Shown here: piece by piece, positions 50,098-59,231 of the stretch | Position numbering within the stretch: position 1 is the first letter of the stretch | Layout of the letters: every line of letters begins with the position of its first letter | Source: an uncultured Bartonella sp. | GTDB lineage: Bacteria; Pseudomonadota; Alphaproteobacteria; Rhizobiales; Rhizobiaceae | Reading direction: 5' to 3' | NCBI RefSeq assembly: GCF_946479275.1 | Contig: NZ_CAMLFE010000004.1 | Location: 1 to 64,000, forward strand | Length of the DNA: 64,000 bases | Translations under genes and position numbers: made by a program | The notes under the pieces: generated by a model | What the model saw: the letters and a program-made list of their open reading frames with translations, nothing else | Database searches by the model: none | What the model was told of the DNA's origin: nothing

Positions 50098-51051
50098 ATG
50101 CGGATAAGGCTTGGAACACGGAAAAGTGCGTTAGCGCGCGTGCAAGCGGAAAGTGTGGCTAAGCTTTTGCGGGAGCTTGACCCTACATTAACAGTCGAAA
50201 CTGTCTTGCTTGGCTGTGTAGGAGACAAAGATAAGCACACGAGTTTTCAGGATATCGGCAATGTCGGAGTTTTCACCAAAAGTGGTGAAGAAGCTCTGCT
50301 GAACCGTGAAGTCGATGTTGTTGTTCATTCTTTGAAAGATTTGCCGACCGTTCAGCCGGAAGGACTTGTTCTTGCCTCTGTACCAAAACGCGAGGATCCG
50401 CGTGATGTTCTTTGTGGCCTGAAATTTGACGATATTCGCAGCAACCATCACAAAATCGGCACCGGTTCGATTCGTCGTGCCGCCCAGCTCAGATCATTTT
50501 TCCCGGATATCGAGATTGTACCTGTTCGTGGCAATGTACCGCCGAGATTGCGCCGCGCCGTCGACAAAAACGGCATCGATGCAACAATTCTTGCGGCTGC
50601 CGGATTGAAGCGGCTTGGCCTTTTTGAAGACAGCATGGAATGTCTCAATCCGCAAATGTTCCCTTATGCTGTTGCCCAAGGGGCTCTTGGTATAGAATGC
50701 CGTCAAGGCGACCGCGATATTTTGCGGCTTCTTAAAGCAATCGAATGCAAAAAATCGCGTGCAGAAACCGATGCCGAACGATCATTGATGAAATATCTTG
50801 ATGCCGGATGCAACTTGCCTGTCGGCGTTTGTTCGACGTGGAAAAATACAATGCTTTACATGAAAGCTACGGTAACCGGTGTTGACGGTTTGAAACAGGT
50901 TGTCGATTACGCAACGACATGTACTTACGGCGTGGAAGAAATGGGCAAGGTTCTGGCGGAACGGTTGCTTGATAAAGGTGCCGGCGAGCTGCTTCGTGCC
51001 TGCACCGCAAATAGCGATAAAAAAAAGGTTGAAAGCCTACTAAAAGCCTGA
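50098..51051 (+). CDS. hemC: hydroxymethylbilane synthase (porphobilinogen deaminase), divergent
   Basis: HemC joins four porphobilinogens into hydroxymethylbilane, the third common step of tetrapyrrole synthesis. The 317-residue protein keeps RLGTRKSALARVQA, VVVHSLKDLPTV with the catalytic Asp, GTGSIRRAAQLR, PVRGNVPPRLRR, AAAGLKRLG and AGCNLPVG with the Cys that carries the dipyrromethane cofactor. The usual GGKGLFxKE segment reads GNVGVFTKSGEE, so the first conserved Lys (Lys55 in E. coli) is missing. Length is normal. No other early heme gene is nearby. By eye it looks unlike typical alphaproteobacterial HemC; transfer is possible but not shown. Confidence 0.85.
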   Translation: MRIRLGTRKSALARVQAESVAKLLRELDPTLTVETVLLGCVGDKDKHTSFQDIGNVGVFTKSGEEALLNREVDVVVHSLKDLPTVQPEGLVLASVPKREDPRDVLCGLKFDDIRSNHHKIGTGSIRRAAQLRSFFPDIEIVPVRGNVPPRLRRAVDKNGIDATILAAAGLKRLGLFEDSMECLNPQMFPYAVAQGALGIECRQGDRDILRLLKAIECKKSRAETDAERSLMKYLDAGCNLPVGVCSTWKNTMLYMKATVTGVDGLKQVVDYATTCTYGVEEMGKVLAERLLDKGAGELLRACTANSDKKKVESLLKA

Positions 51052-51202
51052 ATTTATAAACAATCTGCCCCACTGCCAATTATCAGTTAAAAGCGGGGGG
51101 CTTAAGGGTATTTTGGCCTGCCTTTTGCTGTTTGCCTCTTGATTTTTCTCGCTAAAATTTCGATATCGAATTTAACAACTATTATCGAGAAGTAGGAATC
51201 CT

Positions 51203-51898
51203 ATGTCTGAGGAAAAAAAGAAGTCTGGTGAAAACGATATCAATAACCGCGACATAAAGAATCCGGCTGATAGAGATGCCTTGAAGCGCGCGGCCGATGA
51301 TTTCCTGAAACAACGGAAAGACGAAGCGAAAGCTGAAGTTGAAGATGATCAGGTTGCCGATGAAGGTGCTGATCCGGTTGCAGCTATGCAGGCTGAAAAC
51401 GACGAACTGAAAGATCAAGTTTTGCGCCTTGCTGCTGAAATGGAGAATTTACGCCGCCGCACAGCTCGTGATGTTGCCGATGCGAGAGCTTATTCGGTTG
51501 CCAATTTTGCACGCGATATGCTTCAGGTTTCGGACAATCTTAACCGTGCTTTGCAGGCGATCCCCGATGGTGCACGTGAGAAAGACGCCGGATTGAATGC
51601 TTTGGCAGAGGGCGTCGAAATGACAGAACGTGCCATGATGGCAGCATTGGAGCGCAATGGCGTCAAAAAAATCGAACCTGAAGGGCAAAAATTTGATCCG
51701 AATTTCCATCAAGCTATGTTTGAAATTCCGAATACCGATGTTCCAAACAATACGGTTCAACAAGTTGTTCAGGCAGGTTACGTCATTGGTGACCGTGTAT
51801 TACGTCCAGCAATGGTTGGTGTTTCCAAGGGTGGCCCCAAAGAAACAGGAGCTAAAAATGATTTGAACAACACTCCCGATGAAAAGAAAGCCGATTAA
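51203..51898 (+). CDS. grpE: nucleotide exchange factor GrpE
   Basis: GrpE releases ADP from DnaK. 231 residues. The N-terminal 80 residues are acidic and charged; a long coiled coil follows ([51 protein letters not shown]). The beta domain has [58 protein letters not shown], the diagnostic C-terminal signature. A CTTG at 51138-51141 upstream could be a heat-shock -35, but no good RpoH -10 follows at the right distance. Confidence 0.97.
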   Translation: MSEEKKKSGENDINNRDIKNPADRDALKRAADDFLKQRKDEAKAEVEDDQVADEGADPVAAMQAENDELKDQVLRLAAEMENLRRRTARDVADARAYSVANFARDMLQVSDNLNRALQAIPDGAREKDAGLNALAEGVEMTERAMMAALERNGVKKIEPEGQKFDPNFHQAMFEIPNTDVPNNTVQQVVQAGYVIGDRVLRPAMVGVSKGGPKETGAKNDLNNTPDEKKAD

Positions 51899-51961
51899 AA
51901 GAAGGTTTTCATTCCGATCATAAAACGGATTGTCTTCTATCTTATTCGTAATATTTTATTA

Positions 51962-51990
51962 CAGGCGGGGATTTTCTCCGCCTTTTCATT
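51962..51990 (+). terminator. rho-independent terminator after grpE
   Basis: AGGCGG and CCGCCT (51963-51968, 51978-51983), extended by a G-U and a G-C pair, form an 8-bp stem with a 5-nt loop followed by TTTCATTTTT, about 65 nt past the stop. Confidence 0.8.
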
Positions 51991-52436
51991 TTTATGTTTT
52001 TGTAAAGAACTCTTGATCAGAAACCGGATGACATAGTTCGGTCGTTTCCTAATATCGGTCTTAAATAACCCGACCGGCATAGCAATACATGATCAAACGG
52101 TATTATCCTGATGAATACCGACCATTCAGTAAATAGACAGATGACATTGAACGACGAAAGTCCCGTGTTATTAATATCGATAGCGCGAGATAATGTTCGT
52201 TTTAAAATCCTGACCTGAATGGCGAGCAGTAAATCTGCCAAAAGAATGCACTTTCCCGTTCTTTTCTGGCTCTTATCCAAGTTTTAAGCGCTGCCTGAAC
52301 TCGTTCTTAATCTCAACAAAACGCTTTAGCGTGAAAATATAGAACCTCGCAGCAACGAAACCGAGCCCGTTCTGGCTATAGACGTTCGTTTTGTTCTTAA
52401 AAGATTGTGGTTTTCTTAAAAAAGTTTGAGACGAAT
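51991..52436. other. intergenic region, nothing recognised
   Basis: About 450 bp between convergent grpE and the D,D-carboxypeptidase gene. An 87-codon minus-strand frame (52017-52280) has no recognisable protein features. No terminator for the carboxypeptidase gene is obvious. Confidence 0.5.
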
Positions 52437-53795
52437 TCAGTTTGCAACAACAAAACAGGAATAAGCTTGAGCGGTTATTTTGCCACAGGCTGCATTTGCT
52501 TCGCTTTCGCTCCTGAACGAACCGAACCGAACGCGATAAACTTGTTTACCGTCAACATTTGCCGTTTCAACATGACCGAGTGACGCCACTTTCGAATCAG
52601 TCAAAGATTTTTTTACTGTCTTCAAAAAGCCTTCAGCTGAACTTTTATCGGGTAACGCAGCCACCTGCACAATGTAATTTGCCTGAATTTCGTTTTTTAA
52701 AATTTCGGTCACAGTCTTTTTGCCATCATCGGCATAAGCCATTGTCGTCGGAGCAGTTTCCATCTTGACCGTTTTTTTAACCGGAATAGAGATTGTCGAA
52801 CGCGTTTCGACTGCTGTTTCCGCGGTGCGGTTGCCACGCTGTGAAACCGAAGCTGTTACAATCTCGGCATTTTTTGCGTCGGATTGTGCAATTTTGGGCT
52901 GCGGTTGCCCGCGCCAAGCCGATTGGGCTACATTCCATTGTGCAAAAATACGCTTTTTCGTCGTGCGACTTGCACTATTCATATAGGCATTGGCAAGCAA
53001 TACAACAACATCATCACGCTGGCGACCGGATGTGCCGCCAAGCACGACGATAACCAGTTTTTTCCCGTCCTTGGCAATGCTGGTAGTAATCGTAAACCCC
53101 GCAAGACCTGTAAATCCGGTCTTCAAACCGTCTGCACCGTCGATTCTATCAAGTACCCTGTTATGGCCCTTATAGACTTGACCGTGGTAAGTGAATTCGC
53201 GTTGACTGAAAAGATGATAATATTGCGGAAAATGATCGCGCATGGCAATTGACATCAAGGCAATATCGCGAGCTGTCGAAACGTGACCTTGCGCAGGCAA
53301 GCCATTCGGGTTTCTGAAAGTGGTGTTGCGCATACCGAGGCTTCTCGCCTTGAGTGTCATAACCCGTGCAAAATTTTCTTCGTTCCCGCCAAGATATTCA
53401 GCCACAACAACAGCCGCATCATTGGCTGAAAGAACAATCATTGCATTGACTGCATCGCGTACGGAAAGTCTGGAACCGGCTGGCATACCAAGTTTCATAC
53501 GCGGCCGGCTTGCAGCATGTTTGGATACCGGCATTTCCGTATTCCAACTCAACCTGCCACTCTGGATTGCATCAAAAACGAGATAAAGGGTCATCACTTT
53601 GGTGATAGATGCAGGGGGACGAATCTCGTCGGCTCTGTTTGCAAACAGTACGTTACCGGTATTCGCATCGACCACAATTGCCGGAAGTTCCACTGAATTC
53701 GATTTGGCCTGGACTGGTGCAAGAGCAAAAAACAGGATGCTCGCAACCGCAATAAACACCGCGATCGAAAACCGTAAAATTCTAAAAAGATGCAT
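52437..53795 (-). CDS. D-alanyl-D-alanine carboxypeptidase (S11) with C-terminal SPOR domain
   Basis: A penicillin-binding protein that removes the terminal D-Ala from peptidoglycan stem peptides. 452 residues. A signal peptide ends at ALAPVQA (residue 30). The active-site set is Ser63-x-x-Lys66 (SITK), Ser123-Ala-Asn125 (SAND) and Lys225-Thr-Gly (KTG). A low-complexity linker leads to a SPOR domain from about residue 375 (NYIVQVAALPDKSSAEGFLKTVKKSL), which binds denuded septal glycan and suggests action at the division site. The ATG at 53795 has AGGG upstream and is preferred over 53822. Confidence 0.92.
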   Translation of the reverse strand: MHLFRILRFSIAVFIAVASILFFALAPVQAKSNSVELPAIVVDANTGNVLFANRADEIRPPASITKVMTLYLVFDAIQSGRLSWNTEMPVSKHAASRPRMKLGMPAGSRLSVRDAVNAMIVLSANDAAVVVAEYLGGNEENFARVMTLKARSLGMRNTTFRNPNGLPAQGHVSTARDIALMSIAMRDHFPQYYHLFSQREFTYHGQVYKGHNRVLDRIDGADGLKTGFTGLAGFTITTSIAKDGKKLVIVVLGGTSGRQRDDVVVLLANAYMNSASRTTKKRIFAQWNVAQSAWRGQPQPKIAQSDAKNAEIVTASVSQRGNRTAETAVETRSTISIPVKKTVKMETAPTTMAYADDGKKTVTEILKNEIQANYIVQVAALPDKSSAEGFLKTVKKSLTDSKVASLGHVETANVDGKQVYRVRFGSFRSESEANAACGKITAQAYSCFVVAN

Positions 53796-54626
53796 CAGTT
53801 TACCCTGCCTGAACCTAAGCAATATGAAAAAACAAACGCAAAGAACCTAGCTTTTTATATCATGCAGCATAAGAACGTTTACGTTAAGACCCGGTCATGC
53901 AACAACGTTAATTTTTAGTAAATAACGCCGGTGAGTCGTATTTCATAAATTTTGTTATACAGGATTCAAGATGATAATCAACCTATCGGTTTTTACCCGC
54001 ATAGGAGATTTATCATACATACCATTCATTACTCTATTTTTTCTATTATTTTCTCATATATACTGCATTATCTATATTTTACTTGATTGTTTTTAACCAT
54101 TAAAAATTAAAATATTAGTTTAAAATTACTTTATCACTCATATGTGTCATTGTAACAAAACTTGAAGGCAAGACGGAGAAAAAGCTGTCTTTTTTATTAA
54201 ACGGAATGCTGACGCAGCTTTTTAATCCTATAGGTTTTTCGTTAACCCAGTCTGTCGAAGTTCAAGGTTTAAAAAAAGGATACACTCAAGGGCAAATAAC
54301 CTACCAAACTTCTTTTATTGATAAATTTTTTTAGAGTTTTGTATTTCTAGAAATACTTCCCCCAAAATAATCGGGTTAGCGGAAATATGAAAAACGATGC
54401 CTCAATCCTGTCGACGCAAAAACTGCAAGCTTTCTGCAAAACGGCGATGCTATTTTTCCAAATCAGCATCAACAGCGTTCGCGGGTAAAACGAACTCCCG
54501 ATCATTTTCCGGATTGACCGGCGATGAGATAAAAACAAAAATTCCCGAATATAAAAGCCTCTCAATTCACAATTGAGCAGACTTTTTACCCGCTGAAATA
54601 ACCATTTTATTTCGAAGAAAACACGA
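53796..54626. other. 830-bp AT-rich intergenic region
   Basis: Between the carboxypeptidase start and the tRNA 3' end. The part 53980-54200 is very AT-rich. A weak AAGAC/GTCTT stem followed by TTTTT lies near 54173-54202. A 72-codon frame at 54347-54565 is not convincing. No gene is supported. Confidence 0.5.
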
Positions 54627-54930
54627 TGGTGTCCGCGGTGGGATTCGAACCCACGACCCCAGGATTCATACCACTTCGACTTTCATCGCCGGTCAAAGAA
54701 TTTCCGACCGTTCGTGGTCTGGACTGTCCCTTCACCATCGGCAAAAACCATAAGGTGCTGCCCGTCCAGTCTCTACACCTTCCCTTTGTGAGGGCTTGGC
54801 TCGGGATTGGCAATGGCATAAGCCATAAAGCGTTCCCCGACTTTGAGCAGATCCGCTTCAAAAGTTTCCTTGAGAGGCGCCCAATTTTATTTCAGGAATC
54901 CTGTGCTCTATCCTGCTGAGCTACGCAGAC
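54627..54930 (-). tRNA. tRNA-Arg(CCU), interrupted by a group I intron
   Basis: Exon 1 is 54930-54894 and exon 2 is 54666-54627. Spliced, they give a 77-nt cloverleaf: acceptor GTCTGCG/CGCGGAC (one G-U), D arm GCTC/GAGC, anticodon stem CAGGA/TCCTG with loop TTCCTAA (anticodon CCT), T arm GTGGG-TTCGAAT-CCCAC, discriminator A and encoded CCA. CCU reads AGG arginine codons. A 227-nt intron lies after the third anticodon base. tRNA-Arg(CCU) is the known site of group I introns in Agrobacterium and other alphaproteobacteria. Confidence 0.95.
54667..54893 (-). ncRNA. group I self-splicing intron in tRNA-Arg(CCU)
   Basis: 227 nt, no ORF. The 5' exon ends in U and the intron ends in G, as group I splicing requires. 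P1 is CCU-GA with UUGGG, giving the U-G pair at the 5' site. The core has GGAAAC (P4 side), CCGAGCCAAGCC, then GAAGGTGTAGAGACTGGACG (P7/P3 region) and GGTGAAGGGACAGTCCAGA, very like the corresponding segments of the Azoarcus tRNA-Ile intron as I remember it. Subgroup IC3 is therefore likely. Self-splicing is inferred, not shown. Confidence 0.92.
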
Positions 54931-54974
54931 TTCATCGTAGTTGAAGCATTAAACAATATAGCCGCCACGATCAA

Positions 54975-56090
54975 TCATTTTTCGCCAAGTTTTTGTTTAA
55001 GAAACGTCAACACTTTTTCCGGCGGCACATTTTTTGCAATGAATGATTGGCCCAATCCGCGTGTGAGAATAAATGTCAGGCTACCATGCTCGACTTTTTT
55101 ATCTTGCGAAATAATTTTCATCAATGTTTCGGCATCGGGTACGCCACCCGGTACATCCTGCAAAGCGACAGGAAGACCAACACTATTCAAATGGTTTTCA
55201 ACACGTGTTGCAACATCAGCCGGACAAAGTCCCAGAAAGTTTGAAAACTGGTGTGCGAGAACCATGCCGATCGCCACTCCCTCTCCGTGGACAAGCCGGT
55301 TCGAATCATAATTTGTAACTGTTTCGAGTGCATGGCCGAAAGTGTGCCCCAAATTCAATAGAGCACGCTCACCTGTCTCACGTTCATCATGAGCAACCAC
55401 GTCGGCTTTGGAACGACAGGAACGGGCTATTGCCTCGATCCGTTCATGCCCGCCAAGAAAAATTTGCTTCCAGTTTTTTTCTAACCACTCAAAAAAGTCG
55501 GGCTGATTGATCAATCCGTATTTGGCAACCTCGGCATAGCCAGCTCTGAATTCACGTTCGGGAAGTGTATCAAGAATTTCTGTGTCGGCAATCACCAGTT
55601 TCGGCTGATAAAACACCCCAATCAGATTTTTTCCCTGCCGGGTATCAATGCCGGTCTTTCCCCCTACCGACGAATCAACCTGTGCAAGAAGCGACGTAGG
55701 AATCTGGATGAGATTCATGCCTCGCCGAACTATTCCGGCCGCAAATCCCGCAAGATCGCCAACCACACCACCGCCGAATGCAATGACAAAATCGCCGCGT
55801 TCCATGCGGTTATCAAGAATGTCACTTGTCACAGCTTCCAAAGTTTCAAAACACTTTGATTTTTCACCAGCTTTGACAACAATTGGAACCACATCGATGC
55901 CGCTATCGCGCAAACTTTGCGTCAGCATACCGAGGTGCAGCGCCGCGACATTTTCATCGGTTACAACAACGACACGTTTTCCCGGAAAACGTCGTGCAAT
56001 TTCTTTGCCTGCCGAAACAACCAGACCGGAGCCTATCAGAATATCGTAACTGCGTTTGCCCAGTGTTACTTCGACTGTCTGATTTTGCAT
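54975..56090 (-). CDS. aroB: 3-dehydroquinate synthase
   Basis: Second enzyme of the shikimate pathway (DAHP to 3-dehydroquinate; NAD and zinc dependent). 371 residues. Motifs: [13 protein letters not shown] (NAD side), [45 protein letters not shown], and the zinc ligands in [17 protein letters not shown] and [10 protein letters not shown]. It starts 14 bp after the aroK stop, so aroK-aroB is one operon. Confidence 0.96.
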   Translation of the reverse strand: MQNQTVEVTLGKRSYDILIGSGLVVSAGKEIARRFPGKRVVVVTDENVAALHLGMLTQSLRDSGIDVVPIVVKAGEKSKCFETLEAVTSDILDNRMERGDFVIAFGGGVVGDLAGFAAGIVRRGMNLIQIPTSLLAQVDSSVGGKTGIDTRQGKNLIGVFYQPKLVIADTEILDTLPEREFRAGYAEVAKYGLINQPDFFEWLEKNWKQIFLGGHERIEAIARSCRSKADVVAHDERETGERALLNLGHTFGHALETVTNYDSNRLVHGEGVAIGMVLAHQFSNFLGLCPADVATRVENHLNSVGLPVALQDVPGGVPDAETLMKIISQDKKVEHGSLTFILTRGLGQSFIAKNVPPEKVLTFLKQKLGEK

Positions 56091-56104
56091 TTTTAAGCTG
56101 TCCT

Positions 56105-56704
56105 TTATTGTTGTTTTCCGAGTTTCGAAAGATAGCCGTCAACCGAACGCACGACAGAGCGTGCCACCACGTCGCGACGCGTTTTCCGGCTGCTCACCCG
56201 AATATCTGCCAAAGCATAGACCGGATAACGCTCGGCCATAAGTTTTTCCATAAAGGCACGTGGATCAGGCCTTTGCAATAACGGCCGATTCTGACGATGG
56301 GAAACCCGCTCCATCAATACGTCAAGCTCGGCGTGAAGCCAGATAGAAATACCCTTTTCGGCTATTGCGTTACGAGTTTCCGCGTTCATATAGGCACCAC
56401 CGCCCGTAGCAAGCACCATCGGGCCGTCTTTCAACAAACGCAAAATAACCCGCCGCTCGAGATCACGAAAAGCAGGTTCACCGTAAGATTCAAATAATTC
56501 CGGTATCGTCATACGCGCTGCTTGTTCGATTTCATAATCTGCATCATGAAAGGGAAGTTCCAACATTGTGGCAACGCGTTTTCCGATTGTCGATTTACCT
56601 GCCCCCATAAGACCGACAAGAACAAGCGAACGCCCGTCCAGATGCGAGATCAGACGATGCGCGGTTTTTGCCATCGGGCCATTTTTTGAAAATCTGCTTT
56701 TCAT
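56105..56704 (-). CDS. aroK: shikimate kinase
   Basis: Phosphorylates shikimate at the 3-OH. 199 residues. The Walker A motif GLMGAGKST is at residues 31-39; shikimate binding is in [32 protein letters not shown] and ATGGGAYMN; the lid is QNRPLLQ. The first 20 residues are an extension beyond the E. coli form; an internal Met at residue 11 is an alternative start. It is upstream of aroB in the usual order. Confidence 0.95.
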   Translation of the reverse strand: MKSRFSKNGPMAKTAHRLISHLDGRSLVLVGLMGAGKSTIGKRVATMLELPFHDADYEIEQAARMTIPELFESYGEPAFRDLERRVILRLLKDGPMVLATGGGAYMNAETRNAIAEKGISIWLHAELDVLMERVSHRQNRPLLQRPDPRAFMEKLMAERYPVYALADIRVSSRKTRRDVVARSVVRSVDGYLSKLGKQQ

Positions 56705-56808
56705 GGTTTCGTTTCGACATTTATCGCAGAATAAGTCAATCCCTGTTAATCTTTATAAGGCATGATAGTGTTTAAAACTTTTTCAATTTTGGATAATTTT
56801 CTGCTGCT

Positions 56809-57234
56809 ATGCCGACTCTTACCCGTTTATTGCTTGCCCTGATCGTTTTGATTGTACTGGTTTACAGTGCAATGATCACACTCGTCTATCTCGTTAAACC
56901 GGTTACCACCGATATCACGATCGAAATCCAACCGGAAAATCTGCATCTGCGTGACCGGTCTGCTGTTTTGGAAAATGTGACCCCGCAACAACCGGCAAAT
57001 GATAAATCAGGCGAGATGAAAACACCTGCCGAGCAATCACCCGATATGAATGACCGGAAAATTGATCAGCAGAACACATCAATGCCTTTAAAAAACAGCC
57101 CTGATTTAAAAGGATCCGATAAATCCGGCAATGAGCAGTCAGCCGTTCAACAAGAGGACGACAAAACCAAAAGTCCTGCCACTTACTTGCCTTCAAAAAC
57201 CTCGCCTTCAAAAACAAAGAAGGACGACAAATGA
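56809..57234 (+). CDS. small membrane-anchored protein of unknown function
   Basis: A 141-residue protein with one N-terminal transmembrane helix (LTRLLLALIVLIVLVYSAMITLVYLV, residues 4-29). A hydrophilic low-complexity tail follows, rich in Lys, Asp, Pro, Ser and Gln (TPQQPANDKSGEMKTPAEQ; KTSPSKTKKDDK). I do not recognise the family. The tail looks disordered and probably faces the periplasm. Its stop overlaps the xerD start (ATGA), so the two are translationally coupled. It is divergent from aroK. Confidence 0.65.
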   Translation: MPTLTRLLLALIVLIVLVYSAMITLVYLVKPVTTDITIEIQPENLHLRDRSAVLENVTPQQPANDKSGEMKTPAEQSPDMNDRKIDQQNTSMPLKNSPDLKGSDKSGNEQSAVQQEDDKTKSPATYLPSKTSPSKTKKDDK

Positions 57235-58169
57235 ATCTTGCAGCAACAATTGACAATTTCCTTGAAATGATGAGTGCCGAACGTGGCGCTTCAAAAAATA
57301 CTCTTGAAGCCTATCGACGTGATCTCTTATGGGCAAATGAAGAACTCACTAGTTTCAAAACAAACCTGCTTGAAACAGGCAGAGAACAACTTGTTAAAAT
57401 ATTGTCATCCATGCAAAATGACGGCTTTGCTACAACCTCACAAGCAAGACGTTTGTCGACCATACGCCAGTTTTTCCAATTCCTTTATGCAGAAGGTCTA
57501 CGCGATGACGACCCTTCGGGTAATATTGACACCCCGAAAAAACGGGCGAATTTGCCAAAGATTGTCAGCGAGAAACAGGTGGATAAGCTGCTTGATCTTG
57601 CTGAAACATATGCCAAACGTGTAGATGTATCGCCGGCAGAACATAAAAGAGCGATGCGTCTTCACACCATTGTTGAACTGCTTTATGCCACAGGTTTACG
57701 TATTAGCGAGCTTGTAAGTTTGTCGGCCCGGGTTGTTCGTGGTGGACCGGAATTTTTACTAGTGCGTGGCAAAGGCGCAAAAGAAAGAATAGTTCCGCTT
57801 TCCGAAAAAGCCAGACAAGCAGTCAAGGAATGGTTGGAACTGCGAGACAAAACGTCCGACAGTAATAGCCCTTATCTTTTCCCTGCCCATGCCGATCAGG
57901 GCTATATCGCCCGCCAGCTTGTTGCCCGCGAATTGAAAACTCTTGCTGTTGAAGCAGGAATCAGCGCCCATAACATTTCGCCGCACGTTATAAGACACGC
58001 TTTTGCAAGCCACTTGTTGCAACATGGTGCAGATTTGCGCGTTGTACAACAATTGCTCGGCCATTCCGATATATCAACAACACAAATCTATACCCATGTT
58101 CTTGAAGAAAAGCTGCAAAGTCTCGTAAATGAACATCATCCGCTTGCCGAGCGGTCTCATGCAGAGTAA
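57231..58169 (+). CDS. xerD: tyrosine recombinase XerD
   Basis: Site-specific recombinase that with XerC resolves chromosome dimers at dif. 312 residues. The N-terminal SAM-like domain is NFLEMMSAERGASKNTLEAYRRDLLWANEEL. Catalytic residues are Arg in YATGLRISELVSL, Lys in RGKGAKERIVPL, His and Arg in SPHVIRHAFASHLLQHGADLRVVQQLLGH, the second His in that GH, and Tyr in TTQIYTHV. XerD is favoured over XerC by the neighbouring accA/aroKB context known from Rhizobiales. No dif site was recognised here. Confidence 0.9.
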   Translation: MNLAATIDNFLEMMSAERGASKNTLEAYRRDLLWANEELTSFKTNLLETGREQLVKILSSMQNDGFATTSQARRLSTIRQFFQFLYAEGLRDDDPSGNIDTPKKRANLPKIVSEKQVDKLLDLAETYAKRVDVSPAEHKRAMRLHTIVELLYATGLRISELVSLSARVVRGGPEFLLVRGKGAKERIVPLSEKARQAVKEWLELRDKTSDSNSPYLFPAHADQGYIARQLVARELKTLAVEAGISAHNISPHVIRHAFASHLLQHGADLRVVQQLLGHSDISTTQIYTHVLEEKLQSLVNEHHPLAERSHAE

Positions 58170-58268
58170 AGAAAAAAGTTATGTGCTTTGTAAGAAACCT
58201 TAAAAGCTTGCAATAAACTTGAAAATGGTACGATAAAAAGCCGAAGAGTACGACAAAAGTTGGAGCCT

Positions 58269-59231
58269 ATGTACAATTATCTTGATTTCGAAAAGCCGGT
58301 TGCCGATCTGGAAGGGCAAATCTTCGAACTGAAAAAAATTGCCCAGGAAAAGGGCAGCGTTGACATGGGCGACGAAATCCCGCGGCTGGAAGAGCGCGCG
58401 CAAGCAGCTTTGCGTGATCTTTATAAAAAGCTGACACCTTGGCAAAAAGCTCAGGTTGCTCGCCATCCTGACAGGCCGCATTTCCTTGATTATTCAGCCG
58501 AACTTTTTACCGACCTAACGCCGTTGGCTGGTGACCGCAAATATGGCGAAGATGAAGCAATTCAAGCGGGCTTTGCCCGTTTTAACGGTCAGGCAATTGC
58601 CTATCTCGGTCAGGAAAAAGGTTACGACACCCAATCGCGCTTGCGTTATAATTTCGGTTCGGCTCGTCCCGAGGGATACCGCAAGGCCGTGCGTATTATG
58701 GAATTGGCCGACCGCTTTTCGCTTCCTGTTATCACACTTGTTGATACTGCTGGTGCCTATCCCGGGGTAAGTGCGGAAGAACGCGGGCAAGCTGAAGCCA
58801 TTGCCCAGTCAACGGCAGAAACCTTGCGGCTTAAAGTACCGGTTGTCTCGGTCATAATCGGTGAAGGTGGTTCGGGTGGCGCTATAGCCATTGCAGCTGC
58901 CAATAAAGTTTATATGCTTGAACATGCCATCTATTCGGTTATTTCACCTGAAGGGGCTGCCTCGATTTTGTGGCGCGATGCTACTCGCGCGAAAGATGCC
59001 GCAACAGCTATGCATATTACTGCACAGGATCTTTATAAGCTGAAGATCATTGACGGAATTATTCCTGAACCTCTCGGTGGCGCCCATCGCAATAAAAAAG
59101 AAGCGATTGATGCAACCGGCCAAGTGATCGAAGCGGCCTTAAAAGGTATGGCCGGAAAAGATGGGGATACCTTGAAAAGAGAACGCTGGGATAAATATCT
59201 CGAAATCGGGCGTTCACTTTCGCAAAAATAG
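58269..59231 (+). CDS. accA: acetyl-CoA carboxylase carboxyltransferase subunit alpha
   Basis: Alpha subunit of the acetyl-CoA carboxylase carboxyltransferase, which makes malonyl-CoA for fatty acids. 320 residues. It starts MYNYLDFEKPVADLEGQIFELK and has TLVDTAGAYPGVSAEERGQAEAIA and SVIIGEGGSGGAIAIAAANKVYMLEHAIYSVISPEGAASILWRD. The frame opens at a TTG (58260), but the ATG at 58269 is the family start, with GGAG close upstream. accD lies elsewhere. A palindromic hairpin follows at 59309. Confidence 0.95.
   Translation: MYNYLDFEKPVADLEGQIFELKKIAQEKGSVDMGDEIPRLEERAQAALRDLYKKLTPWQKAQVARHPDRPHFLDYSAELFTDLTPLAGDRKYGEDEAIQAGFARFNGQAIAYLGQEKGYDTQSRLRYNFGSARPEGYRKAVRIMELADRFSLPVITLVDTAGAYPGVSAEERGQAEAIAQSTAETLRLKVPVVSVIIGEGGSGGAIAIAAANKVYMLEHAIYSVISPEGAASILWRDATRAKDAATAMHITAQDLYKLKIIDGIIPEPLGGAHRNKKEAIDATGQVIEAALKGMAGKDGDTLKRERWDKYLEIGRSLSQK

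Noticed and set aside
51138-51166. RpoH promoter before grpE
   Set aside because: CTTG is present, but none of the 17-19 bp spacings gives a CYTATNT-like -10, so it was not called.
52017-52280. 87-codon minus-strand ORF
   Set aside because: No ribosome site and no protein features; lies in the spacer between convergent genes.
54607-54861. 84-codon minus-strand frame over the tRNA and intron
   Set aside because: The sequence is explained by the tRNA 3' exon and the group I intron core; the peptide has no protein features.
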